Shown: positions 6,767 to 8,682 of the stretch, one piece after another
Position numbering within the stretch: the stretch's first letter is position 1
Layout: each line of letters starts with the position of its first letter
DNA from: Actinomycetota bacterium
GTDB taxonomy: Bacteria > Actinomycetota > Actinomycetes > Nanopelagicales > Nanopelagicaceae
Length of the DNA stretch: 8,682 nt
Assembly (NCBI GenBank): GCA_005787645.1
Contig: SYAM01000101.1
Span: 1 to 8,682 of the forward strand
Direction: 5' to 3'
Notes under the pieces: generated by a model
What the model saw: the letters and a program-made list of their open reading frames with translations, nothing else
Database searches by the model: none
What the model was told of the DNA's origin: nothing
Made by a program: the position numbers and the translations under genes

Positions 6767-7544
6767 CGTTTATGCATCAGATGCGCTTCGTGGACAAGTC
6801 GTCGTTATTACCGGAGGTGGGCGTGGAATCGGTAGCGGGATTTCAAAAGTTGTTGCGGCAGCTGGAGGAGAGGTCGTCATTATCTACCCACTTGATGACG
6901 AGAAAGCGCATGCAGACAAAGTCATATCTGAAATAGTAGATAAGGGCGGGCGCGCAAGTGCCTATCGATGTGATGTGGGGGTCCGCATCGAGTGCGAACT
7001 CGTAATAAAAGAGATAATCAAAGATAAGGGCAGAATCGATGCACTTATCAATAATGCGGGAATCTGCGAATTCACTTCTTTTGAAAAAATTACGCCAGAA
7101 ATATGGGATCGCCACATAGCAGTTAATCTTTCTGGGCCGTTTTATCTTTCACAAGCGGTCGTCGCAGATATGAAGACGCGAGGAAAGGGAGCAATCGTCA
7201 ACGTCAGTACCGTGTCTGCATATCGTGGTGGGGATCGACAGGTGCATTACATTGCAAGTAAAGGTGGATTGAGTTCGCTGACTACATCACTTGCCCATGA
7301 GATTGTTGAGACAGGTATCCGAGTTAATGCGATTCTTTGTGGTGGTGTGGCTACCGACATCAATATTCAGCAACGCGCTGATAATGAACGAAAAACCGGG
7401 AAGCCTTGGCAAGAGCGACCTGGCGTTCGCTCTATGGGATTACCAGAAGATTTGGGGAATGCGGTGGTCTATTTGATCTCTGATGCAAGCCAGTGGGTAA
7501 CAGGTTCTTTGGTGTCCGTAGATGGCGGCGCACTCATTAGCTAG
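6759..7544 (+). CDS. Short-chain dehydrogenase/reductase (SDR), classical type
   Basis: A 261-residue classical SDR (262 if the ATG at 6756 is used; numbering below is for the 262 form). Visible are the TGGGRGIG cofactor loop (19-26), an acidic CD pair (C72, D73) for adenine, NNAG (99-102), the YxxxK catalytic pair Y165/K169 and the C-terminal VDGGALIS. The residue 13 before Tyr, normally the catalytic Ser, is Thr152, although S151 and S154 flank it. Such enzymes act in sugar-acid routes as sugar 1-dehydrogenases or as 2-keto-3-deoxyaldonate 4-dehydrogenases that make the diketo substrate for the FAH-family hydrolase. Either role is possible here, and only one SDR is in the window. The gene overlaps the transporter end by 8 nt and is followed by a 15-nt spacer to the second dehydratase. 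Confidence 0.9.
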   Translation: MSSVYASDALRGQVVVITGGGRGIGSGISKVVAAAGGEVVIIYPLDDEKAHADKVISEIVDKGGRASAYRCDVGVRIECELVIKEIIKDKGRIDALINNAGICEFTSFEKITPEIWDRHIAVNLSGPFYLSQAVVADMKTRGKGAIVNVSTVSAYRGGDRQVHYIASKGGLSSLTTSLAHEIVETGIRVNAILCGGVATDINIQQRADNERKTGKPWQERPGVRSMGLPEDLGNAVVYLISDASQWVTGSLVSVDGGALIS

Positions 7545-7545
7545 A

Positions 7546-7551
7546 GAGAGG
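7546..7551 (+). promoter_or_regulatory. Ribosome binding site of the L-rhamnonate dehydratase-like gene
   Basis: GAGAGG is separated by 8 nt from the ATG at 7560 and by only 3 nt from an earlier ATG at 7555, which opens a frame that stops after two codons. This supports 7560 as the real start. Confidence 0.6.
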
Positions 7552-7559
7552 CAGATGCG

Positions 7560-8682
7560 ATGAAAATTAGAGATATTAAGGTATATCTCACCGGTCCATA
7601 CAAGAAAGGTGAGCCACCAGTACAGCACTATCGCATCAATCCAAGTTGGCTCTCACGTACCGAGATTGCTAACCCCATGTCTATTCATCCTGAGTTTCGA
7701 CCACGACGTGAGATGTGGCTGGGAATGGGTGGACGCACCATCGTTCAAGTGATTGCCGAAGATGGCAGTTACGGTTTGGGAGAGAGCGCGGGTGGTCGCG
7801 CGTCAGCAGAGATCATCGCCCAACATTTCAAGAAGTTGCTTATAGGTCGTCAAGTGCATGAAGTCGAACGTAACTGGGACATCATGTGGCGCGCTTCTCT
7901 TCCTTATGGTCGCAAGGGCGCCCCAGTAATGGCAATCTCTGCCGTTGATTATGCGCTTTGGGATCTTCTTGCTAAATCTCGTCAAGAACCGCTCTATGTC
8001 TCGCTAGGTGGCGCTGCAAAAGATTCCGTGCAGTGTTATCTCACTGGAAACAATATCGAAGAAACGAAAGATCACGGCTTCATGGGACATAAACTTGCGA
8101 TGCCATACGGTCCAGCTTCAGGCCGTTCTGGGATGAATGGCAATGTCGAGTTGGTAAAGCAGACTCGCGAAATGGTCGGCTGGGATGCCGAAATCATGCT
8201 TGATTGCTACATGGCATGGGATGTCGAATACACCATTCGGATGGCAGCGCTTCTTGAGCCTTACCGATTGAAGTGGATCGAAGAAGTACTACCACCAGAT
8301 GATTACGAGGGTTACTCGATTTTGAATAGAAAGATCACCAGTACTGCAATTGCTACCGGCGAACATGAGTACTCGCGTTGGGGTTTCCAACAGCTTCTTG
8401 AAGTCCGTGGCTGTGAGATTTTGCAACCAGATATCCAGTGGTGTGGCGGCCTTACCGAATCAAAGAAGATTTGTGCGCTGGCATCGACAAAGGCGATACC
8501 AGTTATTCCTCATGGCGGTGGATTACGTCCGTGGGATCTTGCCCTGATCTTTGCAGAGGTAGGAATTCCTTACGCTGAATATTTCATCTTCGGTGAATTT
8601 AACCAGCCAAACCCAGATCCGATTTTCACCGGCATTCACCATCCGGTTGATGGGTGGTTCACACCACCACCTGGAATTGGCG
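7560..8682 (+). CDS. Enolase-superfamily sugar-acid dehydratase, L-rhamnonate dehydratase-like (3' end missing)
   Basis: The first 374 codons of a mandelate-racemase-type dehydratase; the frame is still open at the window end. The capping domain (about 1-125) carries IANPMS and WLGMGGRT, resembling the substrate loops of E. coli L-rhamnonate dehydratase (RhmD). Barrel motifs are the Mg2+ ligands D215 (MLDCYM), E241 (KWIEE) and E268 (TGEH), then D291 in QPDIQWCGG and H318 in IPHGG. The D215-E241 (26) and D291-H318 (27) spacings equal those I recall for RhmD D226/E252 and D302/H329, and KWIEE..LPP and WCGGLT also match. RhmD is about 400 residues, so perhaps 25-30 are lost. The reaction would be aldonate to 2-keto-3-deoxyaldonate plus water. 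L-rhamnonate is the best guess, with L-lyxonate, L-mannonate, D-gulonate or L-fuconate as alternatives. Where RhmD has GEHH, this protein has GEHE (E270). Confidence 0.88.
   Translation, partial: MKIRDIKVYLTGPYKKGEPPVQHYRINPSWLSRTEIANPMSIHPEFRPRREMWLGMGGRTIVQVIAEDGSYGLGESAGGRASAEIIAQHFKKLLIGRQVHEVERNWDIMWRASLPYGRKGAPVMAISAVDYALWDLLAKSRQEPLYVSLGGAAKDSVQCYLTGNNIEETKDHGFMGHKLAMPYGPASGRSGMNGNVELVKQTREMVGWDAEIMLDCYMAWDVEYTIRMAALLEPYRLKWIEEVLPPDDYEGYSILNRKITSTAIATGEHEYSRWGFQQLLEVRGCEILQPDIQWCGGLTESKKICALASTKAIPVIPHGGGLRPWDLALIFAEVGIPYAEYFIFGEFNQPNPDPIFTGIHHPVDGWFTPPPGIG

Noticed and set aside
1..8682. The two enolase-superfamily genes as a recent tandem duplication
   Set aside because: Their active-site motifs differ (IELH/VED/GER versus LDC/IEE/GEH), as do their flanking loops, so they belong to separate subfamilies.
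1..8682. Aromatic catabolism (homogentisate or meta-cleavage) suggested by the FAH-family, amidohydrolase-2 and ABM genes
   Set aside because: There is no ring hydroxylase or dioxygenase, and two sugar-acid dehydratases occur in the same operon.

Overview
The window is one dense stretch of nine genes, all on the + strand. It has no RNA genes, mobile elements, CRISPR arrays or gene-free gaps; the longest non-coding spacer is 22 nt. The first and last genes run off the ends. Junctions are operon-like: 4-nt ATGA overlaps at 759 and 4073, a stop directly abutting a start at 1809, a 1-nt TAATG overlap at 3018, an overlap of 8 or 11 nt at 6756/6759, and spacers of 22, 9 and 15 nt at the other three. 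No promoter or terminator was recognised, so this looks like the interior of a longer transcript. The base composition looks mid-range (roughly 45-50% GC by eye, not counted). With the compact layout, this would fit a streamlined free-living bacterium such as a freshwater actinobacterium, but that is a weak guess with no marker gene behind it.

Layout: (1) 3' part of an enolase-superfamily sugar-acid dehydratase, galactonate/mannonate dehydratase-like (1-762); (2) D-isomer-specific 2-hydroxyacid dehydrogenase (759-1808); (3) amidohydrolase-2 family hydrolase, probable sugar lactonase (1809-2699); (4) small antibiotic-biosynthesis-monooxygenase-fold (ABM) protein (2722-3018); (5) fumarylacetoacetate-hydrolase family enzyme (3018-4076); (6) NAD(P)-dependent aldehyde dehydrogenase (4073-5494); (7) 12-helix MFS-type transporter (5504-6766); (8) short-chain dehydrogenase/reductase (6759-7544); (9) 5' part of a second enolase-superfamily enzyme, L-rhamnonate dehydratase-like (7560-8682).

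How they may work together: dehydrogenase, lactonase, sugar-acid dehydratase and FAH-family hydrolase are the steps of the non-phosphorylative 'diketo-hydrolase' route for L-rhamnose, L-fucose and related sugars. That route runs sugar to lactone to aldonate to 2-keto-3-deoxyaldonate to 2,4-diketo-3-deoxyaldonate, which is hydrolysed to pyruvate plus a hydroxyacid. The aldehyde dehydrogenase and 2-hydroxyacid dehydrogenase would handle the downstream C2/C3 products, the MFS protein would import the substrate, and the ABM protein is an accessory of unknown role. The substrate cannot be fixed from sequence alone. No kinase, aldolase, glycosidase or regulator is visible here.

The points most worth a second look are a Glu in place of the first metal-binding Asp in the first dehydratase, an 8-bp perfect hairpin that spans the aldehyde dehydrogenase stop codon and ends immediately before the transporter start, the ABM protein embedded in a sugar-acid operon, and the presence of two divergent dehydratases together.
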